Numbered from the stretch's first letter, positions 12,029 to 24,700 are shown. The stretch: 64,000 nt of DNA from Lingula anatina (GCF_001039355.2 NW_019775291.1:637536-701535), one strand, 5' to 3'. Translations and numbers: made by a program. The notes: generated from the letters alone by a model not told the origin.

Positions 12029-15000
12029 GCAAACATGTGATGGTAGATCGCTGTACTGACAAGTCAGAAGAGCATCCTGCAAAACGTAAGTCATCCCAGC
12101 CGTCATTTGCTCTAGTACAGACAAAACTAATCCTGTGACATTGATTAATGCTTTGCTTGCTGTTTTTTAAAAATATTTTTGAAAGGTTATGTCTCCCTTT
12201 TTATTTAACACAATATTACTTCGTGAAGGCACTTTTCATTCTTTCACAATGAATGATGAGGCTTATACCAGCCTCAAAATAAAGAAATACAATATTTTAC
12301 TTGAAGTTTGATTGAAAAAATGGCACAGTGAACTTAAAAAAAAGAACTTTATCCAAAACAGAAATTACATTAAGTGATATAAGTGCTGTTTGTGCTGAAG
12401 TTATAAAGTATGCGTTATATTCTTATCCAAACTTTGAAATCAAAATATCTTTGTAAAATACAGGTACTTTTCTTTTACAGGCAGCAGGCTCCATACAATC
12501 AAACCAGATCCCCTCTATCAGGTAGGTTAAGCATCTTACTATATTTAAATATTTGAAACTTGTTGTTAATCAGTGGTGCATGATTTCATGAAAATATCAA
12601 ACTTTTGTATCTTTCATCTTAACGCCATGTTCCATGATAACATATTTAATGATGATGGTTCATAAGCTTAAGTGTAGACAAACAATAATATTTGGGGTTC
12701 TTACTAAAACCTACATAACATTTGCCACGGGCGCCATCTACTCAGTACCTCCGTTGAGACGCTGTACGAAAAGGGTATTACGGGCAGTGTACGGGCACCG
12801 TACTTGCATCGCATTTCAAATGTAATGTTTGTTTTACATGGCTAAATAAGATATACCCTTGTCAAGAGTACATCTTACTATTGTAGTTCACTGGTGTTGT
12901 GCTTCTGTAGAGTTATCTTTCTCTGCTGCTTTATGAAAACACGACCTCTTATCAATTACTATTACAAGCCATGTTATATAGTGCACACAATCCTTATCTA
13001 TATTTAAAAACCATATGTAACATTTTATAATAGATATTGTGAATTATGAACCGGCTTCTATATTTTTTGATTTTGTCATTTTGAGTAAGAAGTTGATGGG
13101 TCTGATATTTTTCAGCTTTAATTGTACATTTCATTCCAGTCTGTAATATAAGCTTTAAAACCTGAATCAGTCTTCTAATTTTCAGGCACCTGTAATGAGC
13201 CCAACTCACAACAACCTGTTGTTACAAAAGCGTCCAATGCTGATAAAAGACCTCCAAGTTGAGGACATCATCCCACACATGGTAGCCAGGGGAATCCTCA
13301 GTGAACGTAATGCGGATAAGATAAAGGCTCAAAAGACGGAACAGGAACAAGCATTTGAATTTCTCTGTATTTTACCAAAATGTGGTCCTCGTGCATTTGA
13401 AACCTTTGTTGAAGTGTTGAGAGAGCACAACAAGAAAGAACTCGCAGATTTGTTAGCAGAAAAGGCGACCACTTGTAGTAGTAAAAACCAAATAGCAAAT
13501 TTCTACATCAGTCACATGAGCCAGATACAGCGACTGCCCTGGGACCCCAACGATACAATGCACATGGACGAAGTGTATGTTAACTTACAGTGGGTACAAG
13601 AAGAAAACAAACCCACAGGCACCAGTTCTAAATCAGTTGAAAACTACACATCGATATTTGAAGATACCAAACAAGGCAAACGACCAAAGAGAATACTGGT
13701 CAGAGGAAAAGCAGGTATCGGTAAAACTACATTTACACAGAAGATGGCAACAGACTGGGCAAATGATGCAATGGGGTTTAAAAAATGTAAAGAGGTTTTG
13801 TCAACATATGAACATCTTATCCTATTAAATCTACGCAGCATTCAGTCTGGTCAAACACTGAAAGAAGCAATTGGAATACAAATTCCTTGTTCTGCAGAAA
13901 CTAGGAGAGCAGTGGTAGATGAAATCATGCATGCTTTGGACAATAACAGTGGCCATGTGCTGTTGGTCTTTGATGGTTATGATGAATATGATCCCAAGAC
14001 TTCCCAAGAAATCACAGAAGTAATCAATTGTAGACGATACCAGGATGTATGCACCATCATCACAACACGTCCATGGAAGGCAGAGAAGTTGATGAACAGA
14101 CGAATAATGGACAGCGTGTATGAAATCACTGGGCTAACAGAGGACAATATAGCTCAGTATGTTGCAAATTTCTTTGATGAGAAAAAAACAAGGAAGGGTC
14201 TTTTAAAGTACCTAGATAAAATGAGACTTATGTCCCTGGCAGAGATCCCAATACTTTTACTATTCATTTGCCTTCTGTGGGAAGATCAGTTAAGTGATTC
14301 AAGTACAGTTTCACTTCCAGGTTCATACACACTGCTATATGAGAGCCTTATACAGTTGCTCATAAAACGTAGATATAACATCAGGTCACAGAAAAAAGTG
14401 AGTGAATATCTTGAAAAACTGAAACACACTTTTTTCAATATTGGTAAGCTGGCTTTAGAGGGTCTGCTTAAACCAGATGGGGGTCTTGTATTTGATGAAG
14501 AAGATTTAAAATTGATTCCAAACATCAGTGAGTTGTACAGTTTAGGTCTCCTCAACAAGTCCAAAGTACACTGTAACCTTGATGTGAAATATCAAGTAAC
14601 ATTTCTTCATAAAACCATTCAAGAACTATTTGCTGCAGAATACCTTGCTGGGACAATAGTTGAAAATGATCATGTTTTAGATGAATTTCTGGGACGCTTA
14701 AATACTCTTGACAGGCTCTACGACATGGAGTATGTGCTGCGCTTCTTATGTGGGTTATCAGAGCAGGCGATTGCCAAAGTGCGACCAAGAGCTCAAGAAC
14801 TGGCGAAGATGGATGCATCTCTAAAACACATTTATTCTTCAAATACTGAAATTGAAACTAGTGGTTTATTCAACATACAAGACCTCCCAATCTGGTTTAT
14901 CGGTGTTGTTCCCTTTGACATTGATATTGCTAACAAGTACATACAACATTTTAATAACTTCCTCCTAGAACACTGGTATGGCCACTGTCACGAGGAAAGA

Positions 15001-16080
15001 GATATGACTCCTGAGCTTACCCCCTGGCACACCATACTCAGCATACCATACTCATTTAAACACTCTGATCCCAGATTTCAAGAGGTCTTGGACAACAGTT
15101 TATACAGTAACGAACAGATATGGAAAAATGTATTCCAAGATGTCACTACTGTGATTTGGGACCCCACTAGAGATACATCAAATGAAGCGATTCACTTATT
15201 AATGATGTGTGAAGTATTCAGGAATCTTTCATTAATATTTTGGATTAACGAAATATACATGGATTCTAATTGCACTAAAAGTGCTTTAAAATATGTATTG
15301 TCCAATGCGCCTAACTTAAACACACTTTGTATCAATAGATGCTTTGATAGTTCATATCTATCCTTGATACCAAACCCTGCAAAATTGCGTAACCTACTTG
15401 TTAGTGAATGGCATGTCCTGAGGGAAGCACCACAACCAGTTAGTGCAGCACCAGAACCAGTAGACACTCAGATTCTTAGCCAGATGTCATCATTGAAGTA
15501 TTTACATCTAGAAAACGGTACATGTGAAAGCTTGAAAAATGTCATATGGTGCCAGCTTCCGTTCAGTCGTGGTCTGACGCACTTAGTGATTAGGTATTTT
15601 CCCCTTACTGCTGAGTGTGTCAAGATATTGGGGAAAAACCTTCATCATGTGCCAGGACTGGAACACTTAAAACTGGTACATGTGCATAATCCAGACACAT
15701 TTCTGGAAAGGACAAATTTGAATATTACCCAGAAGTTTCTCTTAAGCAGAAGGATGTATTGCAAAAGGTGTACAAAAATTGATCAGCAAGAAGATGAAAA
15801 CCATGGTTGCCGGGATTTTTGTGAAGCTTTGCTTGTACTGGGCCACGGTGTGACACGCACTCCTAAGTTGAAATATTTGTCATTGGAAAACAATGACTTG
15901 GGAATGTACTGTGGTATCACCAGTCCACTCACAGCATTGGTACAGTCTCTCTGTACAGTGTCAGAGCAGACCAGAATGGAGATTGACTTATCTCGTAATT
16001 ATGTACACCATGTTGACGGTCTCAAGGAACAAATAGAGAGCATTGCCAGTTCCTACCCGCACGTGACCCTGACATTTTAG
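12029..16080 (+). CDS. CARD-NACHT-LRR receptor (NLR family), gene 1
   Basis: Exons at 12029-12085, 12481-12521 and 13186-16080. All phases agree, so the mature frame starts upstream of Met 13195 and a first exon is missing. Counting from that Met (961 aa): residues 5-90 are a CARD (six-helix pattern with FEFLCILPKCGPRAF); 170-178 Walker A GKAGIGKTT; about 255-263 Walker B LLVFDGYDE; about 286-294 sensor IITTRPWKA; then winged-helix/helical parts (LPGSYTLLYESLIQLL, FLHKTIQELFAAEYLAG). The C-terminal third has degenerate leucine-rich repeats (LKYLHLENGT, LKYLSLENNDLG). Expected role: a cytosolic pattern-recognition ATPase that oligomerises and recruits CARD partners. The two small upstream exons encode a polar linker. 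The single large exon carrying all domains is intact. The paralogue at 29981-34638 shares domain order, splice sites and 3' flank. A non-LTR insertion lies just upstream, where further 5' exons might have been. Confidence 0.87.
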
Positions 16081-16790
16081 ACAATGCAACTTCTTTGGGC
16101 AGATTTTTCTTGTGAAGAGTAATCGGAGGGATTGCTGTCATGTACTGTGTTTATAAGCATAAATTTCCTGGTCGAGATACAGTCTTAAAAAGCATGAGTG
16201 GATAAAGAAAAAAAAACATACGGAGATTATTTGTAAAATGATGCATATGTAGTGGCCATTAAAAGTGGGGAACGTGCTCCAGTTTGCCTTCCCCTTTACA
16301 AAACTTGATGTGAGTGATAATATTGTTTTTTCATTTTATCACCATGTTCATGTCCTGGCCGTAATGGTGCAATAATTGTAGAATTTAAAGATATTGTATT
16401 TTAACGAACAGACACAGATGTGGCTGAGCATATACATGTAGTTGTCACTGTTGTAAGAGGATTTAAACTAATCGAAATTTAATGTAAAATAATGCACATG
16501 CATAGTGGACATTTAACGCAGGACCGCGTTGTTTAAAGGTTGTCTCACCTACACTTGCCAACTTGGATTGAAAATATTGTATGGCACCCTTCCTTTAGTT
16601 ACAAGGGTTGAGGTTAGCCTGAACTTAGTGGTTCAACATCCAGGGTGAGGATCACCTGTATGAATGGGTAGCAGACATTCTGTTATGGGGGACTCTCTGT
16701 CACGTGACACCGGCATGCCAGTAATGCGGCAGACAGGTGGTGGTGTGGGGCCCAGTCCACTGTCAGAGTGGGAGAAGAACGTGTTATTTT
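16081..16790 (+). other. 3' flank of NLR gene 1, duplicated with gene 2
   Basis: Non-coding sequence alignable by eye with 34639-35730. Shared blocks include TAGTGGCCATT-AAAGTGGGGAACGT, TTTTATCACCA-GTTCATG, AACAGACACAGATGTG and TGTTATGGGGGAC-CTCTGTCA. This shows that the duplication took in the 3' flank as well as the coding exon. Confidence 0.75.
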
Positions 16791-17819
16791 GTTATTTTGT
16801 ATTTTGTTATTAAAAATGAATTTTTATATTAAATTGCATAATGGCTAACTTCGTTTTATATTTAATTGCTTAAAGAACCTCAAGATGATATTAAGTAGAG
16901 TAATTAACTTAGACTCTGTGAATATGAATACTTAAACGCTGAGTTTCACAGAGATACCCTATTGGAATGTCCAATCACCAGGGGCATTTTTTATACATAG
17001 GGCCTACATATATCTCTCTATATTTATACTGATCAGGTAATAGAGATAATTGGAGAAACTGCATTAGAGGGTATCTAATACATTTGACTGTATTATTTTT
17101 TCCTTTAATTTATGCAATTTCTTTTTGATAATTTTTCAGTATTTTTCATTCAGTAATTTACAATATTTGAATCAGTTTGATCATTCAGTACTGTCTTTTA
17201 AACTTAGTTTATGACCTCAGCAAAGAACTAGAATTTGTTACAAATATTTTATAAGGGACAGTTTTCATTTGCTTTTGTCCTTGAAAAGGACTTTATTTTT
17301 ATATTGTACTTATTCACCTTAAGTTAGACAAGAATATACATTTAGGAAATTGTTTATAAAATTATTTTTATATTTTATTTTATATTTTCATCATGTTATT
17401 GTTTCATAAAATAAAAAAATTATGTTAAATATAACTTGACTGTCTGTTTTGTTTCTTACATTAACTTAAAATTGATTTTATTTTGCCCTGATTGCATTGA
17501 ATGTGTACTTCAAAAGTAATTGACTTAAAGTATCAGTCTTTTTGATTCCTGAAATTCGTTATTAAATTCCCTGCATGAACACTAGCTGTTATATTAAATC
17601 AAATTTTTACACCTTTGTTATTTTGTACACTTATTTTAAATTTCAGTTCTTAGTATTATATGCAAAATATGTATGCAAAATATAATTAAATATGACATTT
17701 TAAAGAGAAAATCAGTTTTCGTTGTTTTATTTAATTTTTAATGAAAAAATAATCCTTAATCATCCCTCAATGATTCATAAATGATCCAACTGAGAGTTAG
17801 ATAAAAATACCAGGAGCAT
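16791..17819. other. AT-rich intergenic DNA, nothing recognised
   Basis: Very AT-rich sequence without supported exons or mobile elements on either strand. Confidence 0.45.
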
Positions 17820-18060
17820 ATGGAAGTGTGTGTGAGACTCAGAGATCCTATGCAAGTACACGTAAAGCAGCAAGAACTTGGGTAGTAAGTGATAGTGCTC
17901 GGGACCTCGTAGTCGGTCTTTTCAAAGGTACTTCAATAATATTGGTCAGTTTGAGCACATTCTCCTGCGTCATGCGGTATCTCTGATGAAAAATATGGGG
18001 TTGGAACTCTACCATAAGATCTATACGTCTCAAACATCTTCTTTTAGCATTTTCCTGGCA
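17820..18060 (-). pseudogene. HARBI1-like (PIF/Harbinger) transposase fragment
   Basis: The minus strand reads CLRRIDLMVEFQPHIFHQRY, then RMTQENVLKLTNIIEVPLKR and PTTRSRALSLTTQVLAALRV. This matches the N-terminal helical region of HARBI1-type transposases ('F..RYR.....l..L......l..pt.Rs.aLs...QvL.aLr.la'). The DDE catalytic part is absent, so this is a fragment of an element or a captured exon. It is a possible relative of the autonomous source of the MITEs in this window, but no TIRs were found around it. Confidence 0.6.
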
Positions 18061-18219
18061 TTTTTCTCTTATAACAATAAACTAGCCGTAAGGACGATTT
18101 CACTATAATGACCAAGTACGCATGCATAAACACACTTGCGTCTAGTTTGTATCGCCGCAAATAATAGCCTCGAAACTAATGGTGATTTGGACAATTAGCG
18201 CACAGCTGGGATTTGCGAA

Positions 18220-18316
18220 GCTTTCGAGATACGGGATAGCGCACGCTAGCCATGATAGCGAAGTCGCTCAAAATAGCGATGCTTTCGAGATACGGGATAG
18301 CGCACGCTAGCCATGC
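18220..18316. repeat. CpG-rich 61-bp direct repeat, two copies
   Basis: GCTTTCGAGATACGGGATAG followed by CGCACGCTAGCCATG occurs at 18220 and 18281. A third partial (CCTTTCGAGATTCCG) follows at about 18342. The GC and CpG content is clearly above the surroundings. Confidence 0.8.
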
Positions 18317-18965
18317 TAGAGCGCGTGCGCAACATAGCGAACCTTTCGAGATTCCGAGCCGTGGCGTACATGGCGAAGTCGACTGCCTCTTTTATATTCC
18401 ACATCTAGCTATAAAACCCGATTACTTGTATAAACAGCGAATTGGTACGCGGTATATAGAAATATCCAGGTCAAAAGGTTCATGACAACACTGAATGAGT
18501 GCCGGATGCGGATTCAGATAACCAAACATTATAGCGGAACAGGTACACAGAATAATGCTCAACACATGGGGGGGGGGGGGGGGGGGNTCTTTTTCAAAAC
18601 CTTATTTTCCTAAGAGAAAAATCACTTAACACAAAACACGGGATCTCCGTTCTTAGATTTATTTTTCGGTTTACACTGAAATTGAAAAATAACCTCAAAC
18701 TCGCTGGAAATTTGCTCTTGGAAAGTATGGACGGAGATTTAAGACAAATCAAGACAGTTAAGAAATTGAAAGTTGCAATATATGTATATAATGTTCTATA
18801 ATAACCCCTTGCTATTTTGGTGCCTTGATACTTAAAAGACAAAACAAAAAAGTTGTAAGTGTAATGAGCACGGAATTTCGAACACATATTAGACATTAAA
18901 AACACCATTAAACATTTTGCTACAAGTAATAAATAGGGGTAAGAGGGGGGTATGGTCAAGTCAAA

Positions 18966-19051
18966 GATAGGTCTCGAACCCATAGATACAATAGAACGAT
19001 TGATGATATCTTACCTCGTGGTCTTGCACACTAACCACTAGACAGACGAGC
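18966..19051 (-). mobile_element. tRNA-derived SINE head (A and B boxes)
   Basis: On the minus strand a tRNA-like segment begins GCTCGTCTGTC. It has an A box (TAGTGGTTAGTG) at about 19042-19031 and a perfect B box GGTTCGAGACC at 18980-18970. The T arm can pair. The 5' acceptor strand has no matching 3' strand, so this is a SINE promoter region or tRNA pseudogene, not a functional tRNA. Confidence 0.6.
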
Positions 19052-19778
19052 TGAAGTTGCAAACCTCTCATTTTTTGTCTGATATATGGCTCACCAGAAG
19101 GATTTCATATACATTTATAGTTTTATCATTTAACGGTGATGTTGCCTAAGAATAGGACTTTCAAATGGCTGGAATGTAACAGGAATAAAAGTCCGACAGT
19201 AATACAAGTCCTACATACTCTAATTATGAGCCAGGAACTTAATCCCTGTAGGAGTACTATTCCCAAGTAATGTTAGTCTTATGGACAACCATTTTCTTTT
19301 TCCGAAGGACCTCGGTTCCTTGGGGACTTGGATTACTGTTAAATGTACACCGGGTAAATTAATGCAACAGAGGTGGTTATTCTTACACTAGAGCAGCAAA
19401 TTTGTGCCAATTATTGGTTTGAGGATGTAATGTAAAACATTTCTTCACGACATAACATTAAGGTCAAACACATTGTCAGCTTTGAATATTTATTTCTATA
19501 GTTAGTATCTGTAATCCGCCATGAATTCTCGCAACCTCGTTTGTTGATGCGTTTAACAGTTTAATTCATTTTTACGTTTTCTCAGTTAATCTATCTAGAT
19601 TTCTTCATTTGTATTTTAAAATTTTATATAGCGTGCCTAAGTCAAAATAAAAAAGCAATTAAAAGTTTATAAAGATAAAATAATTGAAAGATAATGCGAA
19701 TTATTTCTATTTATATGCATATTGCATAATCAAATTAAAATTAATATCTACCAGTGTTCCATTTAGGTGAAATGCAAC
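19052..19778. other. Intergenic DNA, old repeat fragments
   Basis: No gene seen. The segment at about 19165-19240 (TAACAGGAATAAA-GT, ATACAAGTCC) resembles one at 57008-57060, so both are probably parts of one dispersed repeat. Confidence 0.4.
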
Positions 19779-20241
19779 TGTAAGTATTGTGATAGATGTG
19801 CGGACCAGCACAATGGAAGTCTAGGGAGCGGCCGATGCCCTTTTGTTCGCTAACCTGGGGCTTGGTGCGCTTACTGACGTCAAGGGTGGCCAGATCCCCT
19901 TGATGAGCGAAACCAATATTTTATTGGTCACTAAAATCCCTTTGTTTTAAGTCTCATCCGCTGTTTTCGCATTTTTGTCTTTTAACGTAGAGCAGTATAG
20001 GCCTACAGTAGTCAATTTCTTATCAAAGAAGAACGGAAGAAAATTAGAGTAAACGAGCCAGCGAAACAGAATAGAAAGATAGACGGAGTGACGGCCCAAT
20101 TGTATAAGCGGACTCCATTTAGGTGTTTCTTTAATCGTGAAAAATAGTCAATACAGATTCTGGAGCAAACTGAGACTTGTGTTTATTTCTGTGACAATAT
20201 TTCTCCCAATCACCGCCAAAAATAATATAAGCCCGGCTACA
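19779..20241 (+). repeat. 5' LTR
   Basis: Starts TGTAAGTATTG and ends CCGGCTACA. Directly repeated at 25934-26397. Confidence 0.95.
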
Positions 20242-20244
20242 TTT

Positions 20245-20262
20245 TGGGGGCTCGTCCGGGAA
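20245..20262 (+). other. Primer binding site, tRNA-Pro type
   Basis: TGGGGGCTCGTCCGGGAA lies four bases after the 5' LTR. It matches the tRNA-Pro 3'-end complement used by several retroelements in all but the last base. Confidence 0.85.
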
Positions 20263-20326
20263 TTTTCTCATCTCATTATTATTTTTGCCAAGCATTCAGT
20301 CTATTGGGGACTTCTAACCAGAAATT

Positions 20327-21364
20327 ATGGCAGAATCAGACGTGGAGGAGAAGTACAAAGCGATGATCAAAGATACCGAACGTCGTCACCAAGAGGAAAT
20401 GAAACACCTAAAGACGGAGTTTCAAGAAATGATGAGGGAGGTGAGCAGTACCAGTAGGAGTACCAAGACTTCACTCCGCAAAGAGTTTAAAATGCATGGT
20501 GTTATTGATACCAAAAATGGACTACCATTTTCAAGCCTGGCCCGCCAAATCGAAAATGGCCTCCAAAAGGGCTATGAGGAAGTTGAAATAGTAGACGGTA
20601 TAATTCGGGCAGTACCCACCAGCTGCGGCCTTCGTAACTACCTAGAGGGGCGACAAGGCCTTCGACTGACGAAGATCCGCCATATATTGAGGTCGTATTA
20701 TAAAGAGAAATCAGCAACAGAATTATTTGCGGAGCTGGGACAGTTGGTTCAACAGCCTACTGAAGAAACAACTGACTTTCTTCTACGGGCCCTGGACGTG
20801 AGACAGAAGATCCTATTCGCTTCTGGAGAATCCGACGCCTGTGTCACTTTTACAGACGTCCAGGTGGATAATCTCTTCAAGAGAGGGTTTGAAACTGGGC
20901 TTAGGAGTGACAGCATCAGGGGAGAAGTCAAGAAGATCCTTGAGGTCAGGGCCTTCGACGAGGAGGCACTGATTGAAGAAATTAGTGTGCTCACCAAAAG
21001 GGAGGAGGAGAGAGCTTCCAAGATGGCAAAAGATAGACGAACGAGAGTGGCCGCAGTAGTAGGTGAAAACACCGGAAGGGAGGGAAAGCCCGGAAGGGAG
21101 GATACCCTGGCAGCGGAGGTAAAACAATTAAGGGCCGAGATTGCTGAGCTGAAAAGGAACATGACAAAACAGCCGTCGAACCAAAGAAATTACGGGGATG
21201 CAGAGCCTGTCAACAGGCTAAGCGAAAGTGTAACCACTGTTGGGATTGTGGGAGTCCCTATCACTTCCGTGCTGGGTGCAGGCAGGGAAACGGGAGAGAG
21301 TCGTCTCAGGGGGGACGCAGATGACTCCGGCACCGGATGTCCCCAACAGACTGTCAGTAAATGA
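20327..21364 (+). CDS. Gag (capsid part) of the Ty3/Gypsy element
   Basis: A 345-residue open frame starting 65 bases after the PBS. It has an N-terminal coiled coil (MAESDVEEKYKAMIKDTERR), a retrotransposon capsid-like helical region (residues about 60-220, FAELGQLVQQPTEETTDFLL) and a second charged coiled coil near 260-290. The CX2CX4HX4C zinc knuckle ([14 protein letters not shown], about 21238-21279) exists but is in a different frame, starting near 21178. The C-terminal tail of this open frame after about residue 283 is therefore probably out of register. The knuckle frame itself stops at about 21325. Confidence 0.8.
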   Translation: MAESDVEEKYKAMIKDTERRHQEEMKHLKTEFQEMMREVSSTSRSTKTSLRKEFKMHGVIDTKNGLPFSSLARQIENGLQKGYEEVEIVDGIIRAVPTSCGLRNYLEGRQGLRLTKIRHILRSYYKEKSATELFAELGQLVQQPTEETTDFLLRALDVRQKILFASGESDACVTFTDVQVDNLFKRGFETGLRSDSIRGEVKKILEVRAFDEEALIEEISVLTKREEERASKMAKDRRTRVAAVVGENTGREGKPGREDTLAAEVKQLRAEIAELKRNMTKQPSNQRNYGDAEPVNRLSESVTTVGIVGVPITSVLGAGRETGESRLRGDADDSGTGCPQQTVSK

Positions 21365-21773
21365 ATTGAAGGGGGAAGTGACTGGTTTAAGTCCAGGGAA
21401 CAGACGCCGATTGGTCAACCTTGTGGGCAGAGAGTGCGTACTTAAAGTAAACCTGGCTGACCAACCAGTGGACGTTCTCTGGGACACCGGAGCACAGGTT
21501 AGTCTTGTGGACATGTCAACACTACAGGTACTTGGTTTACCAGCAGCTGCTGTGAAGCCCCTGGATGAGGTCTATGCACCAGTGCGCCTCGCCTCTGCCA
21601 GTGGGGAGGAGATTCCATATCAAGGTTATGTGGATTTACCACTTTGTTTTGGAGATGGGGCTCCAGTTCAAGTCCCTTTTCTGGTAGTGGATAGTGTGTC
21701 CTTACCCAGACCTATTCTTGGGTTTAATGTTATGTGCACTAAACGGGCAGCAGAAGTTTTCCCAGGCATTTAG
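21240..21773 (+). CDS. Retroviral-type aspartic protease of the Ty3/Gypsy element
   Basis: The frame contains [15 protein letters not shown], an active-site DTG-A motif, followed by the flap region ([17 protein letters not shown]) and PILGFNVM, equivalent to the ILG motif before the protease C terminus. It occupies a third reading frame relative to gag and the zinc knuckle. It ends at a stop at 21771-21773, after which RT sequence continues in another frame. The annotated Met at 21240 is arbitrary, because the protease would be released from a polyprotein. Confidence 0.82.
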   Translation: MGLWESLSLPCWVQAGKRERVVSGGTQMTPAPDVPNRLSVNELKGEVTGLSPGNRRRLVNLVGRECVLKVNLADQPVDVLWDTGAQVSLVDMSTLQVLGLPAAAVKPLDEVYAPVRLASASGEEIPYQGYVDLPLCFGDGAPVQVPFLVVDSVSLPRPILGFNVMCTKRAAEVFPGI

Positions 21774-24700
21774 CAACATTTGCAAGGATGTTGAGGTGGA
21801 TGGTGGACGTCTCGCCCAAGTGCTTGCTGACAACAAGAGGGGAATGGTCTGTCGTGTGACTGTTGGATCCCAGAAGTTAATCAAACCTCCTAACAGTTCA
21901 AGGGTGATAAAAACCAAAGCACGGACCGGGGTCTTGTCCACTGAGAACTTTCGTTGTCTCTTCGTGCCTCAGGAAAATTTCATAGACCAAGGTCTCTTCA
22001 GTGAAAGTCTGATCGATGTTCAACACCCATCTCATGTCCGGATAGCAGTGTCTAACAATAGTTCCAGGAAAGTAATAATACCAAAGAAAACCACGATTGG
22101 ACAGCTACACATGGTTAACTCGGTGGTACCAGTAGTGGAACCAGGTTTGGATGAAGCTACAACGCATGAGGAAGCAGAAAAGAGCTCATTGGCGGTTGAC
22201 TGGTCCATGTTTTCCAGCCGAGAAAAGGAGAAGATCCAAGAATTACTTAGGAAACACCATGAGGTTTTCGCTAAGAGTGAAGATGATATAGGATGCATAC
22301 CAGATTTAAAAATAAGCATTCACCTGACCGACAAGGTTCCTGTCCGAATAGCCTACCGATCCATTCCCCAAGCTCTCTATGACGAAGTCAAAGATTACCT
22401 ACAAAATCTCATGTCAAAAGGTTTTGTACGTAAGTCTACGTCGGCCTATGCAAGCCCTTTAGTTTGTGCACGCAAGAAAGACAGAACCCTGCGACTATGT
22501 GTGGATTATCGTAAGGTGAATGAGAAGTCTGTAGCTGACAGTCGGCCCTTACCCAAGATTCAGGATGCTCTGGATGGACTAGGGGGAAGTTGTTGGTTTT
22601 CGGTACTGGACCAAGGAAAAGCCTATCACCAGGGAATGTTGGCCGAAGAGTCCAAGCCCTACACAGCATTCATCACACCTTGGGGTCTCTATGAGTGGGA
22701 GCGCATTCCGTTTGGGCTTTCAGGAGCTCCAGCCGCATTCCAGAATTTTATGAATGAATGTCTGGAAGGGTTACGCGACAAAATCTGTCTACCATATTTG
22801 GATGACATATTGGTTTATTCAAAGAGTTTCTCGGAGCACATTCAACATTTGGAACAGGTGTTCCAGAGGTTGAGAGAGAAGGGTGTCAAGTTGAAGCCAG
22901 CTAAGTGTTTACTATTCCGAAGAGAAGTCAGATACTTGGGTCACTTGGTCACTTCCGAAGGGTACACACTTGACCCAGAAGACAAAACCGCAGTTAGGAA
23001 GCTGAAGGAGCAGAAGCCAACAAATGTTGGCGAAGTGCGTCAGATGCTGGGATTTTTAGGGTACTATCGCAAGTTTTTACCAGATTTCGCCAGACGGGCA
23101 AAAATTTTATATGATTTGTTAAAGGTTGAGAAGAGTCCGGGTGGTAAGCCACAAAAGAAGAAGAAGTCGATGAAAGGTCAGCCTTCTCCAGCACAGCAGG
23201 TTGCATGGACAACTGGACACCAAGAAGCTTTATCTGATTTGGTTGACTGTCTATTATCACCACCTGTGATGGCTTATCCAGAGTTCGATAAACCATTTTC
23301 ACTGCATGTAGATGCTTCAGGGGAGGGCCTAGGTGCCATCCTGTATCAAGAAGGAGCTGACTCCAAGTCTCGAGTTGTCGCCTATGCCTCACGTACCCTG
23401 AGTCCAGCAGAACAGAACTATCATTTCCACTCTGGAAAACTAGAGTTCCTGGCACTAAAGTGGGCAGTCACAGAGCGGTTTAGGGACTATCTATACTACG
23501 CCCCTCATTTCACTGTTTATAGTGATAACAACCCGTTAAGCTACATCTTAACTACCCCTCGTTTAGATGTCACCAGGCTTCGTTGGGTCGGCGAACTATC
23601 AGACTTCACGTTCACTGTCAAATACAAGCCTGGTTTATTGAACCGAGACGCTGATGGGTTGAGTAGAATGCCTCTTGATTTTAATCAAGTGATGATGCAA
23701 TGCACTGAAGAGAGTGACCCCACCGAAGTGCAGGCCGTGGCTAAGATGGTGACCGTTCGTAGCCAGGAGGATTCTCCATTCATTCCTACAGCAGTAAATG
23801 TAAACATGGTATGCAACGATAGAGACTGGCTACCAGAGTATCTGCACCATCAGTCCAGAGGCGAAGTCCAGAAAACATCTTTGAGAATCGCTCAAGAACA
23901 AGATAGCTGTATAGGTCCGGTGAAAAGACAGGTAGAATTAGGCGAAAAACCCAATCGCAAGTCCACTAAACATTTACCTTTGGAATCTAAGGCCTTACTC
24001 CGAGGATGGGAAAAATTGACAGTTGGCGAAGATGGCATTTTAAGACGAGTGACTCGGTGTACATCAGGAACAAGACGAAACCAGGTGGTACTTCCAAAGG
24101 AATTCCATCAAGTTGTCCTTGAAGAGTTGCATGTAAAACATGGGCACTTAGGAACAGACAAAGTCTTGTCTCTTGCCCAGGACCGGTTTTATTGGCCCCA
24201 CATGGCAAGATATATTGACCAATTCGTGAAACACCAGTGTAAATGTTTGAAGGACAAAGCACCAAGCCGAAAACCTGTGGCACCACTGCAACCCATTGAA
24301 ACAACATATCCATTTGAAATGATATCCATTGACTTCCTTCATTTAGAAACTTGCAAGGGTGGATACCAGTACATCCTGGTTGTGGTGGACCATTTTACCC
24401 GATTCGCAGCTGCTTATGCCACTACAAACAAGTCGGGGTGAACTGCTGCAGATAAAATTTTCAACGACTTCGTTCTCCGGTTTGGTTTTCCCGAAAGAAT
24501 CCACCACGATCAAGGTCGCGAGTTTGAAAATGAGTTTTTCAAGCGTTTACAACACCTAACCAATGTGAAGTCCTCGAGGACTACGCCATACCATCCTCAA
24601 GGGAATGGACAGTGTGAGAGGATGAACCGCACGTTATTGGGCATGTTGAGGACCATGAGTCAGCAGCACAAGAGTGATTGGAAGAATCATCTGAACAAGA

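Noticed and set aside
13298-15467. Minus-strand open frames inside NLR gene 1 (and equivalents in gene 2)
   Set aside because: Shadows of the strongly supported plus-strand coding exon. Their conservation between paralogues follows from the sense frame.
18966-19051. A functional tRNA gene
   Set aside because: A and B boxes and T arm are present, but the acceptor stem cannot pair and there is no normal 3' end.
20137-20457. Open frame of 106 residues starting in the 5' LTR
   Set aside because: Spans LTR, PBS and gag start in the wrong frame. No domain.
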